DNA of 64,000 bases, taken from contig NC_080164.1 in assembly GCF_950295315.1 (NCBI RefSeq), forward strand, positions 13,361,659 to 13,425,658, given 5' to 3'. Made by a program: the position numbers and the translations under genes. Under the pieces are notes generated by a model. It was given only the letters and a program-made list of their open reading frames with translations. It searched no databases and had not been told where the DNA came from. How positions within the stretch are numbered: the stretch's first letter is position 1; every line of letters starts with the position of its first letter. The stretch is from Erinaceus europaeus (Eukaryota; Chordata; Mammalia; Eulipotyphla; Erinaceidae). This document shows, piece after piece, positions 44,100 to 55,607 of the stretch.

Positions 44100-44780
44100 C
44101 AGAAATAAGGCCACACACCTAGACAACCTATAGACACATATAGACCTTTATAATAAGGTGCCCCAGAACATTAAATGAAGAGAGTCTTTTCAATAAATGT
44201 TTCTGGGGACATTGGGTTAAGACAAGCAGAAGAATGAAACAGAAGCACCACATTACTATGCACAAAAGTCAACTCAGAATGGATCAAAGACATGAGTGTT
44301 ATGCCACAAACCATCAAACACACAGAAAAAAAAATTGACAGGAGATTACTCTGTTTGCTTTATAGAGGTCTTTGAAGACTGAAGTACAACAGCAACCAAA
44401 ACAATAGGAAAATTAAGCCAAACAGACTACAACAAACTAAAAAGATTCTGCATAGCAAAGTGAGTCGTCACCAAAAACAAAGCAGAAACAAGACCTTACT
44501 GAATGGAAGAAGATTTTTATACACCTTAGATATATCACAAAAAGTCTAATAACAGAAACACATAAAGAGCTCACAAAACTCAGCAATGAAAAGTAAACAA
44601 TGCTATTAAAAATGGGATGAGCAAATGGGCAGAATTTTCACCAAACAAAAGACCCAAAAGGACAACAGACATAAGAAAAAAAATGTTCCAAATCACTATT
44701 GCAGACTTTATTGCAAATAAAGATAACAATGAGATAGCACTTTACACGTGTGGGAAGATCATACCTCAAAGGTGATTTAA
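44100..44780 (+). mobile_element. L1 ORF2 fragment in inverted orientation
   Basis: Plus-strand ORF2 order: 'aataaggccacacacctagac', 'gacaagcagaagaatgaaac', 'gtcaactcagaatggatcaa', 'gcaaataaagataacaatgagatagcac'. It abuts the minus-strand L1 without obvious unique DNA between. Degenerate, no open frame. Confidence 0.65.
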
Positions 44781-44934
44781 GCAGTCTTCACCTAGCACTG
44801 TCTCCTTGAGGGCACCGCATGGAAGTTTTAAGAAAGCAACAAAGTGAGACCAGCATCTCACCTGGAGAGTTAGAATAGGTGTTGTCACTGTTATGACACA
44901 TTCTGGTTGTAAATGTTGGGTGAGTTAACTAAGT

Positions 44935-45085
44935 AAGCATTCTTCTGGTATCACTTTAATGTTCTCATCTATGAAGCAGGTCTCATTAAATAAGAGTTAA
45001 GCAGAATAATGGCAGAACATCTCTAATGCTTGGTAAATCATCATGCCTGGCCTGGAATAGCCACATAATGAATATAAGTCCTTGT
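44935..45085 (+). repeat. MIR remnant
   Basis: 'tctcatctatgaagcagg', 'cattaaataagagttaa', 'ctctaatgcttggtaaatc', 'atgcctggcctggaatagccacataatgaat' follow the MIR 3' half. Confidence 0.65.
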
Positions 45086-46979
45086 CTAGTATTGAGGATT
45101 GTGGGGTGGGAAACAGTTACTTCCAACTTACAGGCTACAGAGTAAGTCTCTTTACCATTCTGAACCTGGCACTGGACAAATGCATCAGCAACAGAGAAGC
45201 ACATCCAGGACTGTAAGTTCCCAAGAGCAAACAAGCAAAGACATTGGCAGGGCCAAGCCTCTCCCTCCTCCTTTCTGCGATGAGCAAGCTAATGTCCAAA
45301 GAACCTAGTAATGTCAAGTAAATATATTTGAGCCTGTCACTGGAAAGTTCCTAATAAGGTTTCTGTGTGATTCATTTGGTGGCGAGAGACATCTGACTCA
45401 CAGAGCCTGCCCTTGCACATGTCCCCAGATTTGATGGACAACTGGCCTCAGATAATGCTTTTGCAGAGCAAGCCAAGGTGTTCTTCACCAGGCAACACAA
45501 GCACAACAATTACTCCGCTGAGAAATGCCGAGGACCAGAAATAACAATGGAATTATCTTCATCAGGACAAAGGCACTGAAGAGATGAAAACTAATATTGC
45601 CCAGGAAGAGAAATGTGCTGTTTTTCAAGCCTATAAAGGGTCAACACAGGCCCTACCTGATTCCTCCTAGAGCTCAAGTCAGTGGAATGGAAAATGTCAC
45701 TAAGCTAATTGATCTCAGACAGGGTGTCCAGTAAGTTATGAACCCAGCTAGGGGCCATATCTGATTAGACTCCAAAAGCAGAACACATGGGAACCTGACC
45801 TTGCTGTGGAGAGCCTCCAGACAGGGAATTAAGAACAGCCCACCAGTCAGAGATGAGGTGTCCCCAGGACACCCTTATCTGGGTGCAATATCTTCCAGCC
45901 ACACTGCCACTACCTCCCTTGGACCATTCAAAGTCTCCACAATATTGATTATCTGATTTTTTTTTTCCTACAGGTCACTGAAGTTTTTTTTATTTTGCAC
46001 ATACCACCACTGGGGATCTTGTCTGTGGACACCTCAGGGATCACAATATAGAGGCATGTGACTCCAGACACTCAGTTATTTGGAAGGCCTCATTGGATCA
46101 AAAAGTCTCTTTTAAAAATGTAGGCCAATCAGTATACACATTGAACCCCCACCCAACTCCATTTAGGAAGGGGGTTTGCAGAAAAAAAAAAAGTACTGAG
46201 TGGATTTTAAAAAGTAAACACTGGATGAGTGAATCTGTGGAGGGTGGTTGAATATTTTTGACTTCAAGTCCCAGGTAGCGTGGGCTGGTGGGGGGGGCAA
46301 GATTGGTGAAAGGGGCCCAAGACACAAGTGGTTGGGCTGGTGGCTGCTGTTCCCTCCCCCCCATCGAGATCTTTGAAGGGATTCGATGTTGCTGCGGCTT
46401 GCTTCAGTTTCCTCGTGGCCGGCCTGTCTTTCTACGAGAAAATTCAAACCTCTAAACAAACCCAAGAATGATAATCCGATTTGTATCGAAATAAACATCT
46501 TCAGATTGTTCAAATGTCCTGCCTCCCTCCCTATGATAAACTGTACATTCTTTCAGGGCCGCAGGAAGTCACTGACCGAAAACTTCAGAGCACGTAATGC
46601 CCCAGGAAAAAGTCTTCGTAGATGATATTGGTCCAGACAACTGTTGGGAACCAGTGTTGCCCCAATATCCACTCTTATACAGAAAACTCTAGTTTATGGG
46701 ATTGACTTTTAAAATTCCTTAAAATGATGTGTAACTTTGTTTGCAAAGTGTGCAAGGATGACTTGCAAGGAATCTGAGATTTCAAAATCAGAAGGACAGA
46801 GTTGGTTTTCACCCAGGCCAGGTACCTTGGTGGAGTTGCTGGGTGCACAGTGTGTCCTGATCTCTGAACAGCTGCTTTTCGTGCTTCACAACCTTTTTCT
46901 CCTGAACCTGGGAACTTACGTGGACTCATGCCTCTAAATCACAGCCCTATATCTTAAAGACCTGCTGCAACAAAAGTCT
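45086..46979. other. Largest repeat-poor block; candidate conserved non-coding sequence
   Basis: About 1.9 kb with almost no recognised repeats. 46385-46640 retains several CpGs and an acceptor-like TTCTTTCAG|GG at about 46550-46560, but the frames through it have no recognisable protein similarity and no matching donor context. Could be regulatory sequence or an lncRNA exon; undecided. Confidence 0.35.
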
Positions 46980-47025
46980 GTCACTCCAGCTTTTTTTCTT
47001 CTTCTTTTTCTCTTTCTTTCTTCTT

Positions 47026-47056
<31 letters not shown>

Positions 47057-47086
47057 GGTTTTGTTGTTGTTGTTCTTTGTTTTTGT

Positions 47087-47412
47087 TTTTTGCCTCCAGG
47101 GTTATCGCTCAGGCTTAGTGCCCGCACTATGAATCCACTGTTCCTGGAGGCCTTTTTTTTTTTTCCTTTTTATCGTTATTATTATTGTTGTTGTCATTGC
47201 TATCATTGTTGTTGGTTAGGATATAAAGAAATGGAGAGAGGAGAGGAAGACAGAAAGGAGTAGAGAAAGATAGACACCAGCAGACCTGCTTCACCGCTTG
47301 CCAAGCGACCGCCCTACAGGTGGGGAGCCAGGGGCTGGAACCCAGATCCTTAAGCCAGTCCCTGCATTTTGCGTCATGTGCACTTAACCTGCTGCACTAC
47401 TGCCTGACCCCT
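47087..47412 (-). mobile_element. ERI-type SINE with 3' domain
   Basis: 'gcctccagggttatcgctcagg', 'ctatgaatccactgttcctgg', poly-T, 'ttgttgttggttagg', GA body, 'cagacctgcttcaccgcttg', 'cacttaacctgctgcactactgcctgacccc'. The preceding T/G-rich stretch (46990-47086) is low complexity. Confidence 0.9.
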
Positions 47413-47763
47413 CACTCAAACTTCTAATGTACCTCCAGCCTTGATGGCCCTGAGAAAGACCTTGTGATCCAGAAACACCTCTTTCCACACACCTAGGTTG
47501 TCTTAGAAGATGTACAGACAGACAAGAAGGGAAAAGCCACCTTTATTCTCCTAGTTCACAGCTTTCCAAATGTTTCTTCCTTTTTAAATCCCACAGAGTT
47601 ACATTTAGCACCTGCTCACAAAGAACAGAAAAAGCCTCGCCAATTCTGACCCCATTCCCAGACCATTTGCTCAAAGGAAAGAAAAGGGCAATATAAGCCA
47701 AAAATGATTCCGGCTGACTATGAAATGAGGACCTGAGTGTTCACTGTAAAACAACTAACACTA
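47413..47763. other. Unique non-coding sequence
   Basis: Nothing recognised. Confidence 0.4.
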
Positions 47764-48060
47764 GGCCAGGTGGTGGCACACCTGGTGAAGGGCACGTATC
47801 ACCATGCACAAGGACCCAGGTTCGTGCACCCACTCCCCACCTGAAAAAGGGGCACACTTAACAAGTGGTGCAGCAGGTCTCTCTATCTACACCACCCTTC
47901 TCAATTTCTCTCTATTCTCTCAAATAAATAAATTAATTCATTAAGAACAGGAAAGAAAAAGAAAAGGGTAAAAAAAAAATGGCCACCAGGAGCCATGAAG
48001 GCATTCTACATGCAGGCACCGAGCCCCAGAGATAACCCTGGTGGCAAAAATAAATAATAC
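47764..48060 (+). mobile_element. tRNA-derived SINE with 3' domain
   Basis: 'aggccaggtggtggcacacctgg', 'cccaggttcgtgcaccc' (B box), a shortened CT body, 'aaataaataaattaatt', then 3' domain 'aaatggccaccaggagccatgaagg' and 'caccgagccccagagataaccctgg'. Confidence 0.88.
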
Positions 48061-48390
48061 ATGAATAAAATAAATAATAAAAATAAATAAAGACATTAAA
48101 ACTACAGTCTGGAAAGCAGAAGTCCTCACATACTCACTGTTTACAATGATTTCACCAGTGAAATAGTAAACATTCTCTTTAACATCTTGAACTAAAAGTT
48201 CTGGTCTACCTTCTCAAAGATTGTGTATGATCAGAACACTCCTGGGAAGATATATATGAAATTGAAAGCCCCTTCTCAAAATGGAGAAAAGCACATTTTT
48301 CATAACCTTTCCTACTGTCGGAAAGTTGCACTGGGAGTCTGTGTCTGCATCACTTTCAAAAGCTAATATAAACAAATTAGACAATGGTAT
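48061..48390. other. Unique non-coding sequence
   Basis: AT-rich (AAAT) tract to 48090, then nothing recognised. Confidence 0.35.
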
Positions 48391-48949
48391 GCTAATTTTA
48401 GAAAGGTGTTTTTGTCAAGAAGATATTGAATTACAATCTTATTGATGTTTTCAAAGAACCAAATTTTGGTTTTAGCGATATACTTTCCTGTTTCCCTTCC
48501 CACTCACTTCTGCTCTGATTTTCTATTGTTTCTTTTATCTTCTTTCCTTAGTCTTTAGTTGTACTCCTTTCTCTAGTATCCTAAGGTGGAAACTTAGATT
48601 ACTGATTTAAGATCTTTCTCCCTTGTTCTTAGTATATGCATTTAATGGTATACAATTACCTCTAAGTAGTGCATTCACTACATCCTACCCATTCTGATAA
48701 ACTGCATTTTCATTTTTGTCTAGTTCAAAATACTTTTTATTTCTCTTGAGACCATCTTTCACCTTTATACTTTGAGATGTGCTGTTTTAATTTTCAAACA
48801 CATGAGTAATTTCCATTTACCCCTTTGCATTTAATGTCTTGCTTAGTTTTCATTATGGTCTAAGAACATTCTTAGCAGATGACTTCCAGTGTTACATTTT
48901 TCTTTTTTCAGAAACTCAACAGTACGTTCTGGGTGCTCAGTATTTCTTT

Positions 48950-49140
48950 TTTTATCATTTTCTTGGAGAGTTCATGGGTACAATTTCTCATCTCCCCCTG
49001 GTTGTTGTTCTCACTCCCAACATAAGTCTCCCTCCGCTCTTGTGTAACAGGATCCCCAAACCACTCTTTGCCCTCTCTCCCCCAGAGTGTTTTGCTTTGG
49101 TGCAATACACCAAACCTAGCTATGTTTTATGGTCCCACAT
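48950..49140 (-). mobile_element. Short type-B L1 3'-end insert
   Basis: 'ggtacaatttctcatctccccc', 'cccccagagtgttttgctttggtgcaatacacc' match the type-B tail and interrupt the ancient L1. Confidence 0.6.
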
Positions 49141-50177
49141 TCTATTTGGGGGGTGCTTTATGTGAGCTTGAGAAAAGTGTGTGTTCTGTCGATATCAGAT
49201 GAAATATTCTAAAAATGTCAATGTGATCATGTTGACTGACAGCTCATCAGTTCAGTTACATCCTTGCTGATTTTCAGCCTGCTTTATCTATCAATTGCTG
49301 AAATCGAAGTTATAAAGTCTCCAATTATCATATTGTATTTTTTTGCCATTCCTCTTTCTAGTTCTCTCAGTGTTTGCCTCATGCATCTGGGCTTTCTTCT
49401 GTCAGTTATATACACCTCCAGGACAATAATGTCATCTGGAGAAATACTCCCTTTGTCCTTCCATGATGCCCTGCTCTGGTCATAATGATTATCTTTGTTC
49501 TGAAATCTGCCTGAAATTAAGACGTTTACCCCAACTTTCTATTTATGGTATATGCCTCAAGGTCCTCTTTTACTTTTTCTGAGTCATGACATTTAAACCA
49601 TCTCTCTTGTGAAAAAAAAACATACATGAGTATTGTTATCCTACCCAGTCCAGCAATCTCTATCTTCCAGAAGGTTTATCTGGGCAGGCTCTGTGACTGT
49701 TAGTTATTGATATGGTTGCAGTAATATCGATCATGTGTATAACTGTTTCTATTTATTACCGTTATTTATTTTTTCTTCCAACATTTTATGCTTTTTCTAG
49801 TTTGAAGTGAGCATTTTACACAAAACTATTTCCTTTCCATAACAATAATTCTTTTAATTTTTAAAATTATAAGTTTTCCTAGATTTTTGAACCATATGTT
49901 GTAAATTAATCTAGACCAGTTTCAAGTGGTAATATATTACTTCACACTTAATAAAAGCACCTTATAGTAGAATATTTTCAATCGACCCTCCTCATTCCTT
50001 ATGATATCGCTGTTACTTATTTCAATGATTCATGTCAAACCACATAGTAACTAAGATAAGCACTACTATTATTTCAGAGATACCTTTTACATCAATTAAG
50101 AATATAAATATAGAACTATAAAGTAAATAACCTTAATTTACCTTCACCAACACTTTGATGCCCTTCCCTTTTCATAT

Positions 50178-50234
50178 TGATCTATTTCTGACCTATTGAT
50201 CTATTTCTGACCTATTGATCTATTTCTGACCTAC
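50178..50234. repeat. 19-bp tandem repeat, three copies
   Basis: TGATCTATTTCTGACCTAT at 50178, 50197 and 50216; the third ends in AC instead of AT. Confidence 0.97.
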
Positions 50235-50309
50235 TTTCTTTTCAATAAAGCACCTTTGGATGAACTTGGGGCTTCCACATAGGCAATAATGATGTGCAGA
50301 CTTCTGTAC

Positions 50310-50487
50310 TCAATTTTTAAATGATTTTTATTAGGAAGAATGAAAGGGAGGCAAAGACAAAGAGAGAGGAGAAGCACCACATCATCACCCCACCATCCAT
50401 GGAACTGCCTTGCTATTGTCCACAGAGTTCCCATGTGACCCAAATTCAGGGTCTTGTGCATGGTAAGATAAGACTCTACTGGGTGTG

Positions 50488-50490
<3 letters not shown>
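50310..50490 (-). mobile_element. SINE-related fragment (antisense)
   Basis: Antisense tail 'tttttaaatgatttttattagg', GA-rich body, 'accatccatggaactgcc', 'cagggtcttgtgcatgg' and 'ctctactgggtgtgct' (head). Resembles 5620-5754. Confidence 0.65.

Positions 50491-50522
<32 letters not shown>
50491..50522. repeat. (CA)n microsatellite
   Basis: 16 CA units at the head end of the SINE fragment. Confidence 0.95.
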
Positions 50523-50525
<3 letters not shown>

Positions 50526-50564
50526 CTATATAATGTTTCCTATTTCTGAATTTTGTTTAAACTG

Positions 50565-50816
50565 GGGCTTGGTGATGGCATAACGAATCCACTGCTCCCA
50601 GAAGTTGTTGGGGTTTTTTTTTTTTTTCATTTTATTCGATAGAACAGAGAGAAATTGAAAGGTCAGGGAGAGAGAGAGAGGGAGAGAAAAAGACAGACAT
50701 CTGCAAACCTGCTTGACCGCTTGTGAAGCATTCCCTGCAGGTGGGGAGTGGGGCTTGAACGCGGTTCTTGCCCATAGTACTGTGTGTGCTTAACTGGATA
50801 TGCCACCACCTGCCCC
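50565..50816 (-). mobile_element. tRNA-derived SINE with 3' domain
   Basis: 'ggggcttggtgatggc', 'gaatccactgctccc', poly-T, GA body, 'ctgcaaacctgcttgacc', 'gtgcttaactggatatgccaccacctgcccc'. Confidence 0.85.
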
Positions 50817-51244
50817 TCATTTTAATAACTTTTCACAGACTATATCTGCTGTTGGTGAATATGCAAAGTTTTTTGTTTGCCTGAGTATTTCTCCTTCAAT
50901 TTTGGGGAATAGTATGTTTGTATACAGAATTCCAAAATGGTGTTTTTATCTTTCAATACTTGAGTTATATTCACTTTTTACATAGTTTCTGACAAAAAGT
51001 CCAGAATATTTCAAATCCTTATTCTTGATAAATAAGGTATTTTTTCTCCTTTGTCTTCTTCAAAGTGTCTTCTGTCTGTCACCGGATTTTCAACAGAATA
51101 AATGTCTAGGTGTAAGGTTTGTATTTACCTTTCTTGATGCTTGAGTTTCATGGGAGTCTATCATCACTTTTGCAAAGTACTCAGTTATTATAATTTCAAA
51201 CACTTCTTTTGTTCTATTCTCTCATCTTTTCTTTTCCTTTCTTT

Positions 51245-51530
51245 CCCCCCCACCCCACCAGGGTTATCACTAAGGCTCGGTGCCAGCACTATGAATCAAC
51301 TACTCCTGGCATCCATTGTTTCCATTTTTTTTTCCATTTTTTTATTTGACAGGAGAGAGAGAAATTGAGAAGGGAGGAGAGAGAGAGAGAGAGGGAGAGA
51401 TAAAGAGAGACACCTGCAGACCTGCTGCACCACTCATAAGCATCTCCCCTGCAGGTGGGGTGTGAGGGATTAAACCGGATCCTTCTACATAGTTACATGT
51501 GCTCTTAACCAGGTGTACCACCACCCAGCA
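51245..51530 (-). mobile_element. tRNA-derived SINE with 3' domain
   Basis: 'ccaccagggttatcactaaggctcgg', 'ctatgaatcaactactcctgg', poly-T, GA body, 'cctgcagacctgctgcaccac', 'ctcttaaccaggtgtaccaccacccagc'. Inserted in the ancient L1. Confidence 0.88.
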
Positions 51531-51564
51531 CCTACTCTCTCTTCTTTTCCTGGTATTTCCTTTT

Positions 51565-51692
51565 GGTTGTCATTGTTAGAGCTTCATATATTACAGCACT
51601 GAAATGTGGCAGGGGCCATGCTCAAACCTGGGACAAACATATGACAAAGAAGGCACTCTCCTAGCTGAGTTAATCTAGCCCGCCCTTTCTCC
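51565..51692 (-). mobile_element. Second-family SINE fragment (antisense)
   Basis: 'tattacagcactgaaatgtgg', 'ggggccatgctcaaacctggg', 'gacaaagaaggcactctcctagctgagttaatctagcccgcc' (complement of head). Confidence 0.6.
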
Positions 51693-51808
51693 TGGTCTTT
51701 CAATTAATTATGTGTGTACTACTCACCGGAAACTACCCCATGGTTCCTCAGTGTCTGTTCACTTTGTTCATTCTTCTCCTCTTTGTAGGTTAGTTTGGGA
51801 AATTTCTT

Positions 51809-52732
51809 TTTTTTTTAATTTCTTTATTGGGGAATTAATGTTTTACACTCAACAGTAAATATAATCATTTGTACATGTTTAACATTTACCAGTTTTCCAC
51901 ATAACAATACACCTCCAGTAGGTCCTCTGCCATCCTTTCTGGACCTGTACTCTTCCCCCCACCCACCCCAGAGTCTTTTACTTTGTTGCACTACACCAAC
52001 TCCAGTTCAGGTTCTACTTGCGTTTTCTCTTCTGATACTGTTTTTCAACTTCTGCCTGAGAGTGAGATCATCCCATATTCATCCTTCTGTTTCTGACTTA
52101 TTTCACTTAACATGATTTTTTCTTTTTTTTAAAATTTTTAAATTATTTATTTATTTATTTTCGGTTTTGTTGCCTTGTTGTTTTATTGTTGTAGTTATTA
52201 TTGTTGTTATTGATGCCATCGTTGTTGGATAGGACAGAGAGAAATGGAGAGAGGAGGGGAAGACAGAGAGACGGAGAGAAAGACAGACACCTGCAGACCT
52301 GCTTCACCACATGTGAAGCGACGCCCCTGCAGGTGGGGAGCCGGGGGCTCAAACCGGGATCCTTATGCCGGTCCTTGCTCTTTGCGCCACGTGCGCTTAA
52401 CCCGCTGCACTACACCCTGACTCCCAACATGATTTTTTCAAGCTCCATCCAAGATGGGCTAAAAACGCTAAAGTCATCGTTTTTAATAACTGAGTAGTAT
52501 TCCATTGTGTATATATACCACAACTTGCTCAACCATTCATCTGTTGTTGGACACCTGGGTTGCTTCCAGGTGTTGGCTATTACAAATTGTGCTGCTAAGA
52601 ACATATGTGTACACAGATCTTTTTGGATGCGTGTGTTAGGTTCCTTAGGATATATCCCCAGGAGAGGAATTGCAGGATCATATTTTAGGTCCATTTTTAG
52701 TTTTCTGAGAGTTCTCCAGACTGTTCTCCACA
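51809..52732 (-). mobile_element. L1, 3'UTR type B, 5'-truncated, carrying a SINE
   Basis: 12-bp duplications GGGAAATTTCTT (51797-51808, 52733-52744). Type-B tail then ORF2 C-terminal antisense sequence, truncated at 'ccagactgttctccac'. The SINE at 52123-52425 splits it, giving about 610 bp of L1. Confidence 0.93.
52123..52425 (-). mobile_element. Young ERI-type SINE, exact target duplication
   Basis: 14-bp duplications AACATGATTTTTTC (52109-52122, 52426-52439). Near-consensus antisense copy with 'gacctgcttcaccac', GGGCTCAAACCGGGATCC (B box) and 'gtgcgcttaacccgctgcactac', ending 'gactccc'. Its low divergence makes it one of the youngest events here. Confidence 0.95.
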
Positions 52733-53200
52733 GGGAAATTTCTTATGGCGTATTATTCACTGGTTGTGTCTGATCTGCTCAGGTGACCAAGGGTAGTCTT
52801 CATTTCTGTTACTATGTTTTGTTTTTTTTTTATTTCTTGAATGTTGTCTAAATTTTCCAGTGAATCCTTGAATGTATTGATCTTCATTGTTGTTAACTTC
52901 CTTCTGATAATTCTAACATCTACCTTTTATCTGAATCTAGTTCCTACTACTGCTATATTAATCGGATGTTTTTCTTGCTTTCTAATGGTCCTAACATTCA
53001 ATTGAAAGGTGGAGACAATGCATTGGGCCTGTGGGAACTGAGGTAAATCAAACATTAACGTGAGGTCTTCTGCTAACTTGTATCATAGCTGGACTGTGCT
53101 TAGTGTTCACTGTAGCTGTAGACATTGGAGACCTCAAACTTCTCAAGTATCCTTGTTTCTGTCTCCCCCATTCTTCTTGCACTTCCATGATAACATCCAT

Positions 53201-53633
53201 TAGGCAGTTTCCACATCTGTGAGCTGTAGTTATACCAGAACCCTCCTGCTGTAGCCACAGATTAGAGGGATGGAAACTGTACCATAAAAGTCTGATTCAA
53301 TCTGAGTTTTCCAGTAGGTCTCTATTCCTGAGCATAACCATACTGGGAACTTTAGCTGTTTCCCCTTACGTGAGCCAATAAAGTCTAGAAGGGATTGATT
53401 TCTGGTCCATGTCCACCCCAAGCTGGGACAACTAACTGATACTCTATTTGTTCTCTTCCTTCTGGTTAAAGGATTTATTTACTTATCATGAAAATGTATT
53501 TATCTGTCCTGGAGACTTCCAGAGAAATGAAATCCTACAGGGACATAACCTTCAGAACAACCACGAACCACAAATTTCTTTGTGATCTACTAGTCTGTTC
53601 TTGATCTTCATTTGATCAAAAACCAGTTATTTA
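53201..53633. other. Unique or unassigned sequence
   Basis: May include the 5' end of the ancient L1; nothing definite. Confidence 0.35.
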
Positions 53634-53886
53634 TTTTTTTTTTGCCACCAGGGTTATCACTGGGGCTCAGTGCTGGCACTAGGAATCCACTGCTCCTGCT
53701 GGCCATTTTTTATTTATTTATTTGTATTGTACAGAACAGAGAGACATTGAGTGAAGAAGGGAAGATAGACACCTGCAGACCTGCTTTACCACTTGCGAGG
53801 CTACCACCCTGCAGAAGGGAAACAGTGGGCTCAAACGGGGATCCTTGCACTATGTGCACTGAAGCCGGTGCACCACTGCCCGGCTC
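53634..53886 (-). mobile_element. tRNA-derived SINE with 3' domain
   Basis: 'gccaccagggttatcactggggctcagtgc', 'gaatccactgctcctgctgg', 'tttatttatttatttg', GA body, 'cacctgcagacctgctttacc', 'gtgcaccactgcccggctcccc'. Similar A-rich flanks on both sides (AAAAACCAGTTA, AAAACCGTTTA) may be the decayed target duplication. Confidence 0.88.
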
Positions 53887-55607
53887 CCCAAAACCGTTTA
53901 CTTTTTTATTCTATGTATTCAGAATCTTGTAGGCTGGCCTATCTTTGTCCACAAGGACTTCTGAGTGGATTATATTTCCCTCTTGGTCTCTATGTCACTA
54001 CTCCCACTTTTCATTTTCACAGCACAGACTATACCTAAAGTAGACTCAGGCTTACATCAGGAATAAGAGTGAAACTACTCAAGAACCAGGAGCGTTTGGG
54101 TTCTGGGATTAAATGTTGGAGGATCACATGTTATTGGAGCAACATAAGCAGTGTGTTCAACCACAAGATGAGACAGAGTGTGGAGGAAGAAAGTGTTTGT
54201 GGCCAGCCCCTCACTCTCCTGACAGGAATCCTCTTCCTTCGTGGGTCCAGCTTAACCTCTGACTGCCTCCTCTGCCTGCTGCGCCCCACCACCCTGTTCC
54301 AAAATGTTGATATCCAGCAGTCCTAGAATTATAAACCACCATATATGAAAAGAACATGAGAGTCTGTGGGCCCAGTCATCCATCTCAGGGGACAATCCAT
54401 TCAAGCTCAATTACATTAGAAGACAGTATCTAGTTTTGTCCTCAGCCAAACCGCATCATACCGTTTCCTAATCTCATCAGTCCTGTGAGCCCATGAGGGA
54501 GACGTCACATTCTCAGGGAATCATCACAATTCCTCAGCTGAGCATCAGGCTTCATTAACCTGAGTGATTTACTCCCTACCCAGCCGTGATCTGTGCACAC
54601 CACCTTCTACCTCCTCTTTCCTACTGCTTTCGTTTCCCGGCCATTCTCCACTCACGTGACAAGGCCCCAGAGAGCCCAGTGACCTGGCTTTGAAATAAAT
54701 GATGTGAACACTGGTGCCAAACATGTGAGTAAAGTTCAAAGATTTATGTTATCCTTTTAAAATTCGGCCAATTTCTGTGTGCAAGGGGGGGGGGGATCAA
54801 TTGTTGGGTCTGCTTTGTTCTTGAAAAAAAAAATCAGTGGTGGTTCTAGCCAAGTATCCCATTACCCTGAGTACTGGGGTCACTGCTTCACACTCCTCCT
54901 TCCATGTTGACATCAGCTCCGCTGAGCTGCATTTCCACAGGTTTTGGTCTTGCTACAAGACTGAATCCACCTTTTCTAGTCCTTTCTCTTTTTCTCATCC
55001 ATACATCCCTATTCCTTTGCCCCAAAATAACTGTAAGTATGTGAACTAATTAGCTTAGAGAGCACAAGCTCCCTTAAGGCCTTCGGAATCCTGCCATCCA
55101 GTGCTGGATTCTCTGTGTTCTGAGTGGCAACACAGTCCCTGATTTGGTTTTGGTTTAATTATTCTTCAAGGTCATCCCTGTACCTCTCTTGTCCATGTTC
55201 CTTTTCTTCTCTGCTTCTGTTTTTAAGAGGATTTTTGTACAACGTTGGGCAGCTCAGCTGTTTCTGAGTCATTACCAGCTTCAATCCCCTCTTGCACTTA
55301 TTACTTGGCCTATTTTTCCTGCAGCTTCTCCTCTGTCACTGCTATATTCTCAAGCATGGCTCTGAGTCTCTCTAACCCCTTTGCCAGGCTGCCATCGTCT
55401 GTGTTCTGATGCCCTGTGTCTTCTCCCAGCAGTCTGAATTAATTGTCCATGTGCTGCAGTTGGGATTTGGCCTTTCTGCTCTCCTACTTACAACACAGAG
55501 ACCTCTTCTTCCCCTTGTGATTATTCCTCCAGGGAGCTTGGCTGGCTGACCACTCAATCTTAGGGGTGCTCCCACGATAGGCCCCAAAAACTGGCTTTAC
55601 CTACAGT
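53887..55607. other. Unique non-coding sequence (1.7 kb)
   Basis: No repeat recognised. The minus strand of 55250-55560 gives short charged, helical-looking stretches separated by stops, which could be a very old processed pseudogene, but I cannot name a parent. A 10-G run lies near 54787-54796. Confidence 0.35.

Larger units (their letters stand above)
48391..53200 (-). mobile_element. Ancient L1 (antisense), about 4.8 kb span with nested inserts
   Basis: Antisense old-L1 landmarks in order: 'ttcaaagaaccaaattttgg' (48450), 'ctaaggtggaaacttagattactg', 'tttcattatggtctaagaac', 'gttgaccagc-like' gap, 'aagtctccaattatcatattg' (49315), 'gtctaggtgtaaggtttgtatttacc' (51105), 'actcagttattataatttcaaac' and 'ctgataattctaacatctacc' (52905). 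Inserts: an L1 end (48950), SINEs (50310, 50565, 51245, 51565) and an L1 carrying its own SINE (51809-52732). Fully decayed. Confidence 0.65.

Noticed and set aside
55250..55560. Possible old processed pseudogene on the minus strand
   Set aside because: Only short helical-looking stretches between stops, no recognisable parent and no poly-A or flanking duplication.
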